58,208 bases of DNA, from the NCBI RefSeq assembly GCF_001418475.1, contig NZ_LIQX01000094.1:437-58644 (forward strand), read 5' to 3'. Positions 30,680-39,856 of the stretch are shown piece after piece. The notes beneath the pieces were generated by a model that saw only the letters and a program-made list of their open reading frames with translations, had not been told where the DNA came from and made no database searches. How positions within the stretch are numbered: position 1 is the first letter of the stretch; each line of letters begins with the position of its first letter. A program made the position numbers and the translations under genes. Source of the stretch: Streptomyces ossamyceticus. Its GTDB lineage: Bacteria; Actinomycetota; Actinomycetes; Streptomycetales; Streptomycetaceae.

Positions 30680-31993
30680 TCAGGTCCCCGTCTGAGAGGT
30701 CTGACGCGACTGCTTCGCCATCCCGAAGCGCGCCATGCCCACGGCGACGGCTCCGTAGATCACTGCCACCGTGATCACCAGGACGACGGAGCGGCCGTCG
30801 GGAGGGAGCATCGCTGCGGCCACTGCCGCGGCGCCGACGAACGCCACGTTGAAGAGAACGTCGTAGAGAGAGAAGACGCGGCCCCGGTAGCCGTCGTCGA
30901 CGGCGGACTGCACGATCGTGTCCGTCGAGATCTTCGCCCCCTGAGTGACGAGCCCCAGGACGAACGCGGCGACCAGCATGGGTCGCTCCGTGAAGGGCAG
31001 GCCGAGGGCGGGTTCCAGTACGGCGGCGGTCGCAGCGCACGTCACGATCCAGAGGGCCGGCCCGAGACGCCCGGCCGCCCAAGGCGTCAGCACGGCCGCG
31101 GTGAAGAATCCCGCCCCCGAGATCCCCACGGCGAGTCCGAGCAGGGCTAGCCCCTCCTCCGGCTCGGCCGTTTCGGAGGGCGAGGACGACCAGGCGTACC
31201 GGCACAGCATCAGGACCATGACCGTGAGGGCGCCGTAGCAGAACCGCATCATCGTCATCGACGCGAGCGCCCATGCCGCCGCTCGCCGCCCCGGTTCGAA
31301 GAGATGTCGCACGCCCGCGACCAGCCCCCGTGTCGTGCCGGCGATCGCGACACCCAGCCGCGTCTGCACCCACGCGGGGTCCGGGCCGAGCAGGTTCCGC
31401 GCGAGGCGCAGCGAGGCGAGGGCCGCGCACAGATACAGGGCCGAGCCGAGGAGGACCACCACGGCATCCGAGTCCGAGCCCAGCAGCCGTACGACGAAGG
31501 CGAGTCCACCGCCCGCTGTCGCGGCGAGCGTGCCGGCGGTGGGAGACAGGGAGTTGGCGACCACCAGGCGGTCGGCGTCCACCACCCGGGGCAGTGAGGC
31601 GGAGAGTCCGGCCAGCACGAAACGGTTGACCGCCGTGACGCAGAGCGCGGAGACGTAGAAGAGCCAGTCGGGAACGTGGATCAGGATCAGGACGGCCGTA
31701 ACCGAGGCGAGCAGTGCGCGCAGCAGATTGCCGTAGAGCAGCACCTGACGGCGCCGCCAGCGGTCCAGCAGGACACCGGCGAAGGGCCCGACGAGGGAGT
31801 AGGGAAGGAGCAGGACGGCCATGGCCGAGGCGATGGCCGCGGCGGACGTCTGCTTCTCCGGGGAGAAGACGACGTAGGTGGCGAGCGCGACCTGGTAGAC
31901 CCCGTCCGCTCCCTGGGAGAGCAGTCGTACGGCAAGCAGACGCCGGAAGTCCCGGAAGCGCAGGAGCACCCGCAGGTCTCGTACGACAGCCAT
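30680..31993 (-). CDS. MFS transporter
   Basis: 437-residue major-facilitator permease with about 12 membrane helices; substrate unknown. The loop between helices 2 and 3 reads GPFAGVLLDRWRRRQVLLYGN, the MFS signature (G-x-x-x-D-R-x-x-R-R). Later GVQSAVDDGYRGRVF-like text (SAVDDGYRGRVFSLYDVLFNVA) is typical of the MFS_3/enterobactin-exporter-like group. The ATG at 31993 has a GAGG about 8 bases upstream and a terminator hairpin just before it that would end the ino1 transcript, so this gene needs its own promoter or readthrough. Confidence 0.88.
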   Translation of the reverse strand: MAVVRDLRVLLRFRDFRRLLAVRLLSQGADGVYQVALATYVVFSPEKQTSAAAIASAMAVLLLPYSLVGPFAGVLLDRWRRRQVLLYGNLLRALLASVTAVLILIHVPDWLFYVSALCVTAVNRFVLAGLSASLPRVVDADRLVVANSLSPTAGTLAATAGGGLAFVVRLLGSDSDAVVVLLGSALYLCAALASLRLARNLLGPDPAWVQTRLGVAIAGTTRGLVAGVRHLFEPGRRAAAWALASMTMMRFCYGALTVMVLMLCRYAWSSSPSETAEPEEGLALLGLAVGISGAGFFTAAVLTPWAAGRLGPALWIVTCAATAAVLEPALGLPFTERPMLVAAFVLGLVTQGAKISTDTIVQSAVDDGYRGRVFSLYDVLFNVAFVGAAAVAAAMLPPDGRSVVLVITVAVIYGAVAVGMARFGMAKQSRQTSQTGT

Positions 31994-32011
31994 GGGGCAC
32001 AGCCTCACATA

Positions 32012-32052
32012 CGTTGAGGGTCCCCGGGTGTGCGACCCGGGGACCCTCAACG
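32012..32052. terminator. Strong terminator after ino1
   Basis: Perfect 18-bp inverted repeat (32012-32029 with 32035-32052) with a 5-base loop. It follows the ino1 stop (32095) on the minus strand and precedes the MFS start. Confidence 0.85.
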
Positions 32053-32094
32053 ACCCGAAGAGCGAGTGGACTTAGCGCACCGCGCCTCGTCCTG

Positions 32095-33177
32095 TCAGCG
32101 CTCGACCTCGCCCTTGATGAACTTCTCGACGTTCTCCCGCGCCTCGTCGTCGAAGTACTGCACCGGCGGCGACTTCATGAAGTACGACGACGCCGACAGG
32201 ATCGGGCCGCCGATGCCGCGGTCCTTGGCGATCTTCGCGGCGCGCAGGGCGTCGATGATGACGCCGGCGGAGTTCGGGGAGTCCCAGACCTCGAGCTTGT
32301 ACTCCAGGTTCAGTGGGACGTCGCCGAAGGCACGGCCCTCGAGACGGACGTAGGCCCACTTGCGGTCGTCGAGCCAGGCCACGTAGTCGGACGGGCCGAT
32401 GTGGACGTTCTTCTCGCCGAGTTCCCGGTCGGGGATCTGGGAGGTGACGGCCTGGGTCTTGGAGATCTTCTTGGACTCGAGGCGGTCGCGCTCGAGCATG
32501 TTCTTGAAGTCCATGTTGCCGCCGACGTTCAGCTGCATGGTGCGGTCCAGGACGACGCCCCGGTCCTCGAACAGCTTCGCCATGACGCGGTGCGTGATGG
32601 TGGCACCGACCTGCGACTTGATGTCGTCACCGACGATCGGGACGCCCGCCTCGGTGAACTTGTCCGCCCACTCCTTGGTACCGGCGATGAAGACCGGCAG
32701 GGCGTTGACGAAGGCGACCTTGGCGTCGATGGCGCACTGGGCGTAGAACTTCGCCGCGTCCTCGGAGCCGACGGGCAGGTAGCAGACGAGGACGTCGACC
32801 TGCTTGTCCTTGAGGATCTGGACGATGTCGACCGGGGCCTCGGCGGACTCCTCGATGGTCTCGCGGTAATACTTGCCGAGACCGTCGAGGGTGTGGCCGC
32901 GCTGGACGGTGACGCCGGTGCTCGGCACGTCGCAGATCTTGATGGTGTTGTTTTCGGAGGCGCCGATGGCGTCCGCGAGGTCGAGGCCGACCTTCTTCGC
33001 GTCGACGTCGAAGGCCGCGACGAACTCCACGTCCCGGACGTGGTAGTCACCGAACTGCACGTGCATGAGGCCGGGCACCTTGGACGCCGGGTCGGCGTCC
33101 TTGTAGTACTCGACTCCCTGCACCAGCGACGCGGCGCAGTTGCCCACGCCGACGATGGCTACGCGAACCGAACCCAT
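32095..33177 (-). CDS. ino1: Inositol-3-phosphate synthase
   Basis: NAD-dependent cyclisation of glucose-6-phosphate to inositol-3-phosphate, the first step to mycothiol and phosphatidylinositol in actinobacteria. 360 residues. NAD-binding start [22 protein letters not shown] (residues 4-25), then [22 protein letters not shown], the [10 protein letters not shown] and [17 protein letters not shown] catalytic blocks. I chose ATG 33177 ([10 protein letters not shown]) with GGGAG upstream; the frame extends to 33225 without homology. The padR gene lies 44 bp upstream on the same strand and may control it. Confidence 0.95.
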   Translation of the reverse strand: MGSVRVAIVGVGNCAASLVQGVEYYKDADPASKVPGLMHVQFGDYHVRDVEFVAAFDVDAKKVGLDLADAIGASENNTIKICDVPSTGVTVQRGHTLDGLGKYYRETIEESAEAPVDIVQILKDKQVDVLVCYLPVGSEDAAKFYAQCAIDAKVAFVNALPVFIAGTKEWADKFTEAGVPIVGDDIKSQVGATITHRVMAKLFEDRGVVLDRTMQLNVGGNMDFKNMLERDRLESKKISKTQAVTSQIPDRELGEKNVHIGPSDYVAWLDDRKWAYVRLEGRAFGDVPLNLEYKLEVWDSPNSAGVIIDALRAAKIAKDRGIGGPILSASSYFMKSPPVQYFDDEARENVEKFIKGEVER

Positions 33178-33221
33178 TCCGGTTGCTCCCTGTGTGTACG
33201 AGTGAGGTCCTGGCAGGGACC

Positions 33222-33899
33222 TCACGTGGCGGTGTCGCCGGGCGCATCCGGACCGGGGGTGTCCCCGGGCCGGGGCAGGGCGCCCGGCGCTCCCTCTGTG
33301 GTGTCGCGAGCGGGTTCTCCATGGGCGGGACCCTTCAGGTCACGGCCCGCCCGCTCGCTCTCGATGAGCTCGTTCAGCCAGCGCACCTCGCGCTCCACGG
33401 ACTCCATCCCGTGGCGCTGAAGCTCAAGCGTGTAGTCGTCGAGGCGCTCACGCGTGCGTGCCAAGGAGGCACGCATCTTCTCCAGCCGTTCCTCCAAACG
33501 GCTGCGACGGCCCTCCAGGACGCGCATGCGCACATCGCGGGAGGTCTGCCCGAAGAACGCGAAGCGAGCGGCGAAGTGCTCGTCCTCGTACGCGTCGGGA
33601 CCCGTCTGCGAGAGCAGTTCCTCGAAGTGCTCCTTGCCTTCCGCCGTCAACCTGTAGACGATCTTGGCGCGGCGGCCCGTGAGGGCGGCGGGAGCGTCGT
33701 CCTGGGCACCCCCCGGCTCCTCGATCAACCAGCCGCTCGCGACCAGCGTCTTGAGGCAGGGGTAGAGCGTCCCGTAGCTGAAGGCCCGGAACACACCCAG
33801 TGAGGTGTTGAGTCGTTTGCGCAGCTCATAGCCGTGCATGGGGGCTTCGCGCAGCAGGCCGAGTACGGCGAACTCGAGGATCCCGGAGCGCCGGCTCAT
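33222..33899 (-). CDS. PadR family transcriptional regulator
   Basis: 225 residues. The winged-helix N-terminus reads [29 protein letters not shown] followed by [18 protein letters not shown], the PadR signature; [15 protein letters not shown] is the wing end. A coiled-coil dimerisation region follows ([26 protein letters not shown]), then a Pro/Gly-rich tail. ATG 33899 has GGGGAGG upstream. A perfect 21-bp palindrome 51 bp upstream is a likely autoregulatory operator. Its neighbour ino1 is the plausible target; in actinobacteria this pair is conserved. Confidence 0.92.
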   Translation of the reverse strand: MSRRSGILEFAVLGLLREAPMHGYELRKRLNTSLGVFRAFSYGTLYPCLKTLVASGWLIEEPGGAQDDAPAALTGRRAKIVYRLTAEGKEHFEELLSQTGPDAYEDEHFAARFAFFGQTSRDVRMRVLEGRRSRLEERLEKMRASLARTRERLDDYTLELQRHGMESVEREVRWLNELIESERAGRDLKGPAHGEPARDTTEGAPGALPRPGDTPGPDAPGDTAT

Positions 33900-34272
33900 C
33901 GTCGCCTCCCCTCTCCCACTGGCCGTCCCGACACCCACTATGCCGAGCTGATGTATCGACTCGATACATCACGACGATAGAACGCCCCTACGTATGCGAC
34001 AAGTGGGGGCACGGTGAACGGGGTCACATCACTGATTGGTACGAAGCAAGTTGCCGGATTTGGGGTGAAGTTCGGTGCTCAGTGGGTTTTGACGGTGCGT
34101 AGTCTGTGCGGCATGCACACCACCGGGAAGCGAGTGACGTTAGAGCACGTCGTGGTCCTGGGTGCGGTACGGATGAATGCCAACACGACCGCATCCGTAC
34201 TTCGGGGGGACCGGAAACCAGCCGCCGTTTCCAGGCGCGCACGGGTGCGCCTGCCCGAGGAGTAATCGTTCG
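33900..34272. promoter_or_regulatory. padR-PBP divergent spacer
   Basis: 373-bp spacer holding the PadR-type operator (33950-33970) on the padR side. On the other side TTGACG occurs at 34087-34092 but without a matching -10 at 17-18 bp. An 83-codon frame (34014-34265) ends just before the PBP ribosome-binding site; it lacks its own ribosome-binding site and is not called. Confidence 0.45.
33950..33970. promoter_or_regulatory. Probable PadR operator
   Basis: Perfect odd palindrome with 10-bp arms, GATGTATCGA around a central C. The ATGTAT/ATACAT ends match PadR-type operators (ATGT-N8-ACAT). It is 51 bp upstream of the padR start. Confidence 0.75.
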
Positions 34273-36945
34273 ATGAGCGAGCACCGTCGCAAACCGCCGC
34301 AGCCGCAGGGAGGCGGACGTGCCGCGGCCAGACGCGGCCAATCGGCGTCCTCCGGCCGCCGCGCTGCACCGCGGGGCACCAATGGGTCACTTTCCGAGAC
34401 CTATGGGGCGGGAGGTGATGACTCCCCCTACGAGCCCTACGAGGGACGTGCAGCGGCCCGACGGTCGGCGCAGAGAAGTACCGGCACCGGCGGCAGCCGC
34501 CGGAGAGCGGCTGAGCCCGCGGGACGCGGACCGGGTCGGGGCCGGGGACGGCCCGCTCCTCCCGGCAAGAAGCGCTTCATCGACTATCCACGCGCCGGCA
34601 AGTACGGGGCCATGCGGTGGGTGCCGTCCTGGCGCCAGGTGACGGCGCTCTTCATCGGGTTCTTCGGTTGCCTCGTGGCGGCCGCCGGTATCGGGTACGC
34701 CGTCGTCGCGGTGCCCAACCCGGCCGAGGCCGCGACGGCGCAGAACAACGTCTACTACTGGTCCGACGGCACGCAGATGGTCGCGACGGGTGGTGAGGTC
34801 AACCGCCAGATCATCGCCTACGAGAAGATCCCCAAGGCGATGCGCTACGCGGTCATGTCGGCCGAGAACAAGACGTTCGAGAATGACAGCGGCGTCGACC
34901 CCATGGGTATCGCCCGCGCCGTCGTCAACATGGCCAAGGGCGGTCAGACGCAGGGTGGATCCACCATCACCCAGCAGTACGTCAAGAACGCCATGCTCGA
35001 CGACCAGTCGCAGACCCTCTCCCGGAAGGTGAAGGAACTCTTCATCTCGGTGAAGGTGGGCGCCTCCGTCGAGAAGGAAGACATCATGCGCGGCTACCTG
35101 AACACGGCCTACTTCGGCCGTGGCGCCTATGGCCTTCAGGCAGCCGCCCGCACGTACTTCGGCCAGGACGCCGAGAAGCTCAACCCGAGTCAATGCGCCT
35201 TCCTCGCCGCCATCCTCAAGGGCGCGACGTACTACGACCCGGCCGGAGCGACATCGATCGACCCATCAGCCACGCCCGAGGCGAACACCAAGCGAGCCAC
35301 GGACCGCTGGCGATGGATCCTCGACGAGATGGTCAAGGACAAGCGCCTCTCGCCGGGCACGCGGGCCAAGTACAAGGACTTCCCCCAGATCGAGCGGCCC
35401 AGGTCCAACGCCCAGCTGAGCGGGCAGATCGGCTACCTCGTCGACACGGCCAAGGGCTACATCCTCAACAACACCGACATCACACCGAAGCAGCTCGAGC
35501 AGGGCGGCTACGAGATCCACACGACCTTCGACAAGAACAAGGTCAAGGAACTCGAGGCAGCTGTAAACAAGGTGCGCAAGGAGAACATCAAGCCCAAGCT
35601 GCGGCCGCAGACGGACACACATGTGCAGTTCGGCGGGGCGTCGGTGAATCCGAAGTCGGGTGCCATCGAGGCGATCTACGGCGGTGAGGACGCCACCAAG
35701 CACTTCACCAACAACGCCGACGTGACCGGCGCGCAGGTCGGTTCGACGTTCAAGCCCTTCGTCCTGGCAGCGGCCATGACCTGGGGCAAGCGCAACCCCG
35801 AGCTGGATGAGGAGCAGGCCCAGGACGAACGCACCATCGTCTCGCCCAAGAGCCTCTACAGCGGCAAGAACAACCTCAAGATCGAGGACTACGACGGCAC
35901 CGTCTGGACCAACGAAGAGGGCAAGGAGTGGCTGCAGGCCAACGACGGCGACGAGTCGTACGGCAGCCCGCCGAAGTACCAGATCGACCTGCGTGAGGCG
36001 ATGCGGGTCTCGGCGAACTCCGCCTTCGTCCAGCTGGGCATGGACGTCGGTCTCAACCGGGTGAAGGAAGCGGCCATCGAGGCGGGCCTCAAGAAGGACA
36101 GCCTGACGGGCACCAGCTTCCCCTCGTTCTCGATCGGCATCTCCGACCCCAGCGCCATCCGTATGGCCGGCTCGTACGCGACCTTCGCGGCCAGCGGCAA
36201 GCAGAACGACCCGTTCTCCGTCAGCAAGGTCGAGTACGAGGGCCTGACGAAGTTCGACCACGAAGAGATCGCCTCCCCCAAGGAGGCCTTCACCGCGGAT
36301 GTCGCCGACAACGTCACCGATGTCCTCAAGACCGTCGTCGACAAGGGAACCGGTACCTCGGCTCAGCTGACCGGCCGCGAGGTGGCGGGCAAGACCGGCA
36401 CCACGGACGGCAACAAGTCGGCCTGGTTCGTCGGGTACACCCCGCAGCTGTCCACCGCGATCAGCATGTACCGCATGGACGACGACGAATCCAACAAGAA
36501 CCGCACGTTCTTGGAGATGTACGGCACGGGTGGCCAGGAGACGATCCATGGTGCCTCGTTCCCGGCCGAGATCTGGCACGACTACATGGAGGACGCGCTC
36601 AAGAACGTGCCTCCCAAGGCGTTCCCTGAGCCGCAGCCCATCGGCGTGATCGTCAACGACGACCCGGACCCGACGCCGACTCCCTCGGTGGAAGAGAGCC
36701 CGGAGGAGAGCCCGGAGCCGTCCCCGTCGCCGTCCGCCAGCGAGCCCGTCGTTCCGTCGCCGACGCCCAGTGACAAGCCCTGCAAGAACCCGTTCGATCC
36801 GACCTGTCAGGACACCGGCGGTACGGATACAGGGGGTACGGACACCGGTGGCACGGACGGCGGGGTGACACCAACCCCGACCGAACCGGAGGACGACACA
36901 AGAGGCAATCAGAACGGGGGACTTTTCGGAGGACCCGCCGGATAG
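34273..36945 (+). CDS. Class A penicillin-binding protein
   Basis: Bifunctional peptidoglycan glycosyltransferase/transpeptidase, 890 residues. A basic Arg/Gly-rich cytoplasmic tail (1-120) is followed by one membrane helix (about 123-147). GT51 motifs: SAENKTFENDSGVDPMG (Glu about 198, where many members have EDRxF) and GGSTITQQYVKN. Transpeptidase motifs: STFK (Ser491), SAN (580-582), KTGTT (Lys707). The C-terminus is a Pro/Ser/Thr/Gly-rich linker with TGGTDTGG repeats. ATG 34273 has GAGGAG at 34257-34262. Corresponds in position to ponA1 beside rpsF in Mycobacterium. Confidence 0.95.
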   Translation: MSEHRRKPPQPQGGGRAAARRGQSASSGRRAAPRGTNGSLSETYGAGGDDSPYEPYEGRAAARRSAQRSTGTGGSRRRAAEPAGRGPGRGRGRPAPPGKKRFIDYPRAGKYGAMRWVPSWRQVTALFIGFFGCLVAAAGIGYAVVAVPNPAEAATAQNNVYYWSDGTQMVATGGEVNRQIIAYEKIPKAMRYAVMSAENKTFENDSGVDPMGIARAVVNMAKGGQTQGGSTITQQYVKNAMLDDQSQTLSRKVKELFISVKVGASVEKEDIMRGYLNTAYFGRGAYGLQAAARTYFGQDAEKLNPSQCAFLAAILKGATYYDPAGATSIDPSATPEANTKRATDRWRWILDEMVKDKRLSPGTRAKYKDFPQIERPRSNAQLSGQIGYLVDTAKGYILNNTDITPKQLEQGGYEIHTTFDKNKVKELEAAVNKVRKENIKPKLRPQTDTHVQFGGASVNPKSGAIEAIYGGEDATKHFTNNADVTGAQVGSTFKPFVLAAAMTWGKRNPELDEEQAQDERTIVSPKSLYSGKNNLKIEDYDGTVWTNEEGKEWLQANDGDESYGSPPKYQIDLREAMRVSANSAFVQLGMDVGLNRVKEAAIEAGLKKDSLTGTSFPSFSIGISDPSAIRMAGSYATFAASGKQNDPFSVSKVEYEGLTKFDHEEIASPKEAFTADVADNVTDVLKTVVDKGTGTSAQLTGREVAGKTGTTDGNKSAWFVGYTPQLSTAISMYRMDDDESNKNRTFLEMYGTGGQETIHGASFPAEIWHDYMEDALKNVPPKAFPEPQPIGVIVNDDPDPTPTPSVEESPEESPEPSPSPSASEPVVPSPTPSDKPCKNPFDPTCQDTGGTDTGGTDTGGTDGGVTPTPTEPEDDTRGNQNGGLFGGPAG

Positions 36946-36966
36946 CTCGTCGTCCCGGTAGAAGGT

Positions 36967-36980
36967 GTTTCACGTGAAAC
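36967..36980. other. parS site 8
   Basis: Perfect site abutting the terminator 36981-37015, 21 bases after the PBP stop. Confidence 0.95.
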
Positions 36981-37015
36981 AAGGGCCGCCGCACCGCTGA
37001 GGTGCGGCGGCCCTT
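36981..37015. terminator. Terminator after the PBP gene
   Basis: 15-bp perfect inverted repeat (36981-36995 with 37001-37015), 5-base loop, TTCTC after. Directly adjacent to parS site 8. Confidence 0.85.
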
Positions 37016-37054
37016 CTCGTGTGCGGCGGCACGAGAGCGGGTGCTCAAGAGGCT

Positions 37055-37068
37055 GTTTCACGTGAAAC
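37055..37068. other. parS site 9
   Basis: Perfect site, 88 bp from site 8, in the PBP-GT87 spacer. Confidence 0.95.
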
Positions 37069-37140
37069 ACCGGTCATCCCAGACAGCTGGATGCGGCGGC
37101 CCTCGGCGTAGTCCTGGGCACGTACGGCAGGATGTGCGGC

Positions 37141-38640
37141 ATGCCCAGTGCGGAGACGACGCGAATGAGCGTGGACGAGCCGGAGCCGGTGCGGCCGACC
37201 AAAGAGGACGAGATCGCTGCAGCCGGCAGTGAGCTGATCGGCGGCCCCATCGGGCGACGTGCACTGCTCGGGACGTCTTGGTGGAGCCCGGTCCGGGTCG
37301 TCGCCCTCGTCGCGATCGGCATGTTCGCGCTGGGCATGGTGCAGAAGCTGCCCTGCTACGACGGCGCCTGGTTCTTCGGGGCCAGCTCCCAGTACACCCA
37401 CGCCTGCTACTCGGACATCCCCCACCTCTATCAGGGGCGGGGCTTCGCCGACGGGCTGGTGCCGTACTTCGACAAGATCCCCGGCGACATGGAGTACCTC
37501 GAGTACCCAGTGCTGACCGGTGTCTTCATGGAGGTGGCCGCGTGGCTCACCCCGGGCAGCGGCACCATCCAGGAACAAGAACAGTGGTACTGGATGGTCA
37601 ACGCGGGCATGTTGATGGCGTGCGCGGCGGTCATCGCCGTGTGCTCCGCGCGCATCCACCGCCGGCGCCCCTGGGACGGCCTTCTGGTGGCCCTGGCGCC
37701 GGCGTTCGCCCTGACGGCGACCATCAACTGGGACCTTCTCGCCGTGGCCCTGCTGGCGGCCGCGATGCTGATGTGGTCGCGTCAGCGTCCCCTGGCCTTC
37801 GGCGTGCTGATCGGACTCGCCACAGCCGCCAAGTTCTATCCGTTCCTCCTCCTCGGCCCGCTCTTCGTCCTCTGCTGGCGAGCGGGCAAGTGGCGCGAGT
37901 TCGGGACCGCACTCCTCGGCGCGGTCGGCGGCTGGCTCGCGGTGAACCTCCCCGTGATGCTCCTGGCGCCCGACGGTTGGGCGAAGTTCTACCGCTTCAG
38001 CCAGGAGCGAGGCGTCGACTTCGGCTCGGCCTTCCTCGTCATCTCGCAGCGGATGAACATCCAGATCACCCCCGAGACGGCGAACGCGTACGCGATGATC
38101 GCCATGCTCCTGATCTGCGGCGGCATCACCGCACTGGCGCTTACCGCGCCACGGCGTCCGCGCTTCGCTCAGCTGGCCTTCCTGATCGTGGCGGCCTTCA
38201 TCCTCACCAACAAGGTCTACTCACCGCAGTACGTGCTCTGGCTGGTGCCATTGGCCGCCCTGGCCCGGCCCCGGTGGCGCGACTTCCTCATCTGGCAGGC
38301 GTGCGAGGTCGTGTACTACCTGGGGATCTGGCTGTACCTCGCGTACACGACCAGCGGAGAGGCCCACAAGGGATTGCCTCCCGAGGGCTACCACGTGGCG
38401 ATCATGGCCCATCTGCTGGGAACGCTGTACCTGTGCGTCATCGTCGTACGCGACATCTTCATGCCGGAGCGGGACATGGTGCGCCGCGCCGGTGACGACG
38501 ACCCGTCCGGCGGTGTGCTGGACGGCGCGGAAGACACGCACGTGTACGGTGCCGCCGCCCGTCCCCCGCGGCACGCGGCGCACTTCGAAGGCCCCCATGT
38601 GGAGTGGGGCTGTCAGGACTCCACGGACCGTTCGCCCTGA
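37141..38640 (+). CDS. GT87-type membrane glycosyltransferase (GT-C fold)
   Basis: 499 residues, roughly ten membrane helices, resembling the DUF2029/GT87 polyprenyl-phosphate-dependent mannosyltransferase group. The first helix is VRVVALVAIGMFALGMV (about 50-68). An acidic external loop ACYSDIPHLYQGRGFADG and EYLEYPVLTG is typical of GT-C active-site loops. Later ATAAKFYPFLLLGPL and NKVYSPQYVLWLVPL are family blocks. ATG 37141 has CAGGA upstream. It follows the PBP gene as in Mycobacterium (Rv0051). Donor and acceptor are unknown. Confidence 0.82.
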   Translation: MPSAETTRMSVDEPEPVRPTKEDEIAAAGSELIGGPIGRRALLGTSWWSPVRVVALVAIGMFALGMVQKLPCYDGAWFFGASSQYTHACYSDIPHLYQGRGFADGLVPYFDKIPGDMEYLEYPVLTGVFMEVAAWLTPGSGTIQEQEQWYWMVNAGMLMACAAVIAVCSARIHRRRPWDGLLVALAPAFALTATINWDLLAVALLAAAMLMWSRQRPLAFGVLIGLATAAKFYPFLLLGPLFVLCWRAGKWREFGTALLGAVGGWLAVNLPVMLLAPDGWAKFYRFSQERGVDFGSAFLVISQRMNIQITPETANAYAMIAMLLICGGITALALTAPRRPRFAQLAFLIVAAFILTNKVYSPQYVLWLVPLAALARPRWRDFLIWQACEVVYYLGIWLYLAYTTSGEAHKGLPPEGYHVAIMAHLLGTLYLCVIVVRDIFMPERDMVRRAGDDDPSGGVLDGAEDTHVYGAAARPPRHAAHFEGPHVEWGCQDSTDRSP

Positions 38641-38666
38641 GCGAACAGTGCAGGTGAGGCACACGG

Positions 38667-38699
38667 AAGGCCGTGCACGGGATCTCCGTGCACGGCCTT
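38667..38699. terminator. Terminator for the GT87 gene
   Basis: 13-14 bp perfect arms (AAGGCCGTGCACGG type) with a 5-base loop, followed by T-rich CTTTC. First of two back-to-back hairpins between convergent genes. Confidence 0.8.
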
Positions 38700-38721
38700 T
38701 CACATGGATGCGGCGTGCAGT

Positions 38722-38753
38722 CCCGCCCGGCCACAGCATGGCGGCCGGGCGGG
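38722..38753. terminator. Terminator for the alanine-racemase-fold gene
   Basis: CCCGCCCGGCC and GGCCGGGCGGG arms with a 10-base loop, seven bases beyond the stop of the minus-strand gene. Confidence 0.7.
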
Positions 38754-38759
38754 TGTGGC

Positions 38760-39791
38760 TCAGCGGTCGACGATCCGGTCGAACTGGGTGGTGGTGTGCC
38801 GCAGGTGGGCCACCAGCTCCTCGCCGACCTGCGGCTCCGGGGCGTCCGAGGGCACGAAGAGGATCGACACCTGCATGTGCGGCGGCTCAGCGAACCACCG
38901 CTGCTTGCCGCCCCAGACGAACGGAGAAAGGTTCCGGTTGACCGTCGCGAGGCCGGCTCGGGCGACGCCCTTGGCGCGCGGCATGACCCCGTGCATGGCC
39001 TTGGGGGCCTCCAGACCCACCCCGTGCGACGTACCGCCCGCCACGACGACCAGGAAGCCGTCGGAAGCCGCCTTCTGCTGCCGGTAGCCGAAGCGGTCGC
39101 CCTTGGCGACCCGGGTGACGTCGAGGACGGCCCCGCGGTACTCGGTCGCCTCGTGGTCGCCCAGCCACAGCCGCGTGCCGATCCGGGCCCGGAAGCGGGT
39201 CTGCGGGAACTGCTGCTGGAGACGGGCGAGTTCCTCGGCCTTCAGATGGCTGACGAACATGGTGTGCAGCGGGAGACGGGCCGCGCGCAGGCGGTCCATC
39301 CAGCCGATGACCTCCTCGACGGCGTCCGAGCCGTCGGTGCGGTCCAGCGGCAGGTGGATGGCGAAGCCCTCCAGGCGCACGTTCTCTATGGCGGCGTGGA
39401 GCTGGGGCAGTTCCTGCTCGCTCACCCCGTGCCGCTTCATCGAGGACATGACCTCGATGACCACGCGGGCACCCACGAGGCCGTACACGCCGTCGACCGA
39501 CGACACGGAACGGATCACGCGGTCGGGCAGGGGGACGGGCTCCTCGGCCCGTCGGTACGGCGTCAGCACCAGCAGGTCACCGCTGAACCAGTCCTTGATC
39601 CGGGCCGCCTCGTACGTCGTGCCGACGGCCAGGACGTCCGCGCCGAGGCGCGTGGCTTCTTCCGCCAGCTTCTCGTGCCCGAAGCCATAGCCATTGCCCT
39701 TGCAGACGGGGACGAGTCCCGGGAACTGCTCCTGAACGTGCTTGTGGTGTGCCCGCCAGCGCGCGGTGTCGACGTAGAGCGTGAGCGCCAT
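38760..39791 (-). CDS. Alanine-racemase-fold PLP protein, divergent
   Basis: 343 residues with the fold-type III PLP start LVPVCKGNGYGFGHEKLAEEA (Lys31, matching the KANAYGHG lysine of alanine racemase). The Tyr region GDRFGYRQQKAA resembles the C-terminal Tyr block. However the conserved KVDTGMxRxG segment reads IEVMSSMKRHGVSE, so the carbamylated lysine and the Asp are missing, and the protein is somewhat short. It may act on another amino acid or not racemise at all. It precedes nothing in the operon but lies next to femX on the same strand, 65 bp away, suggesting a link to peptidoglycan amino acids. Confidence 0.75.
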   Translation of the reverse strand: MALTLYVDTARWRAHHKHVQEQFPGLVPVCKGNGYGFGHEKLAEEATRLGADVLAVGTTYEAARIKDWFSGDLLVLTPYRRAEEPVPLPDRVIRSVSSVDGVYGLVGARVVIEVMSSMKRHGVSEQELPQLHAAIENVRLEGFAIHLPLDRTDGSDAVEEVIGWMDRLRAARLPLHTMFVSHLKAEELARLQQQFPQTRFRARIGTRLWLGDHEATEYRGAVLDVTRVAKGDRFGYRQQKAASDGFLVVVAGGTSHGVGLEAPKAMHGVMPRAKGVARAGLATVNRNLSPFVWGGKQRWFAEPPHMQVSILFVPSDAPEPQVGEELVAHLRHTTTQFDRIVDR

Positions 39792-39856
39792 GGCCGGTCC
39801 CGGAACCTTTCTCGTGGCAGCGGTGTATCAGAGGTGTGGAAGCAAAAACGGGGGAG

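Noticed and set aside
34014..34265. 83-codon ORF before the PBP gene
   Set aside because: No ribosome-binding site, no coding bias, ends on the PBP ribosome-binding site.
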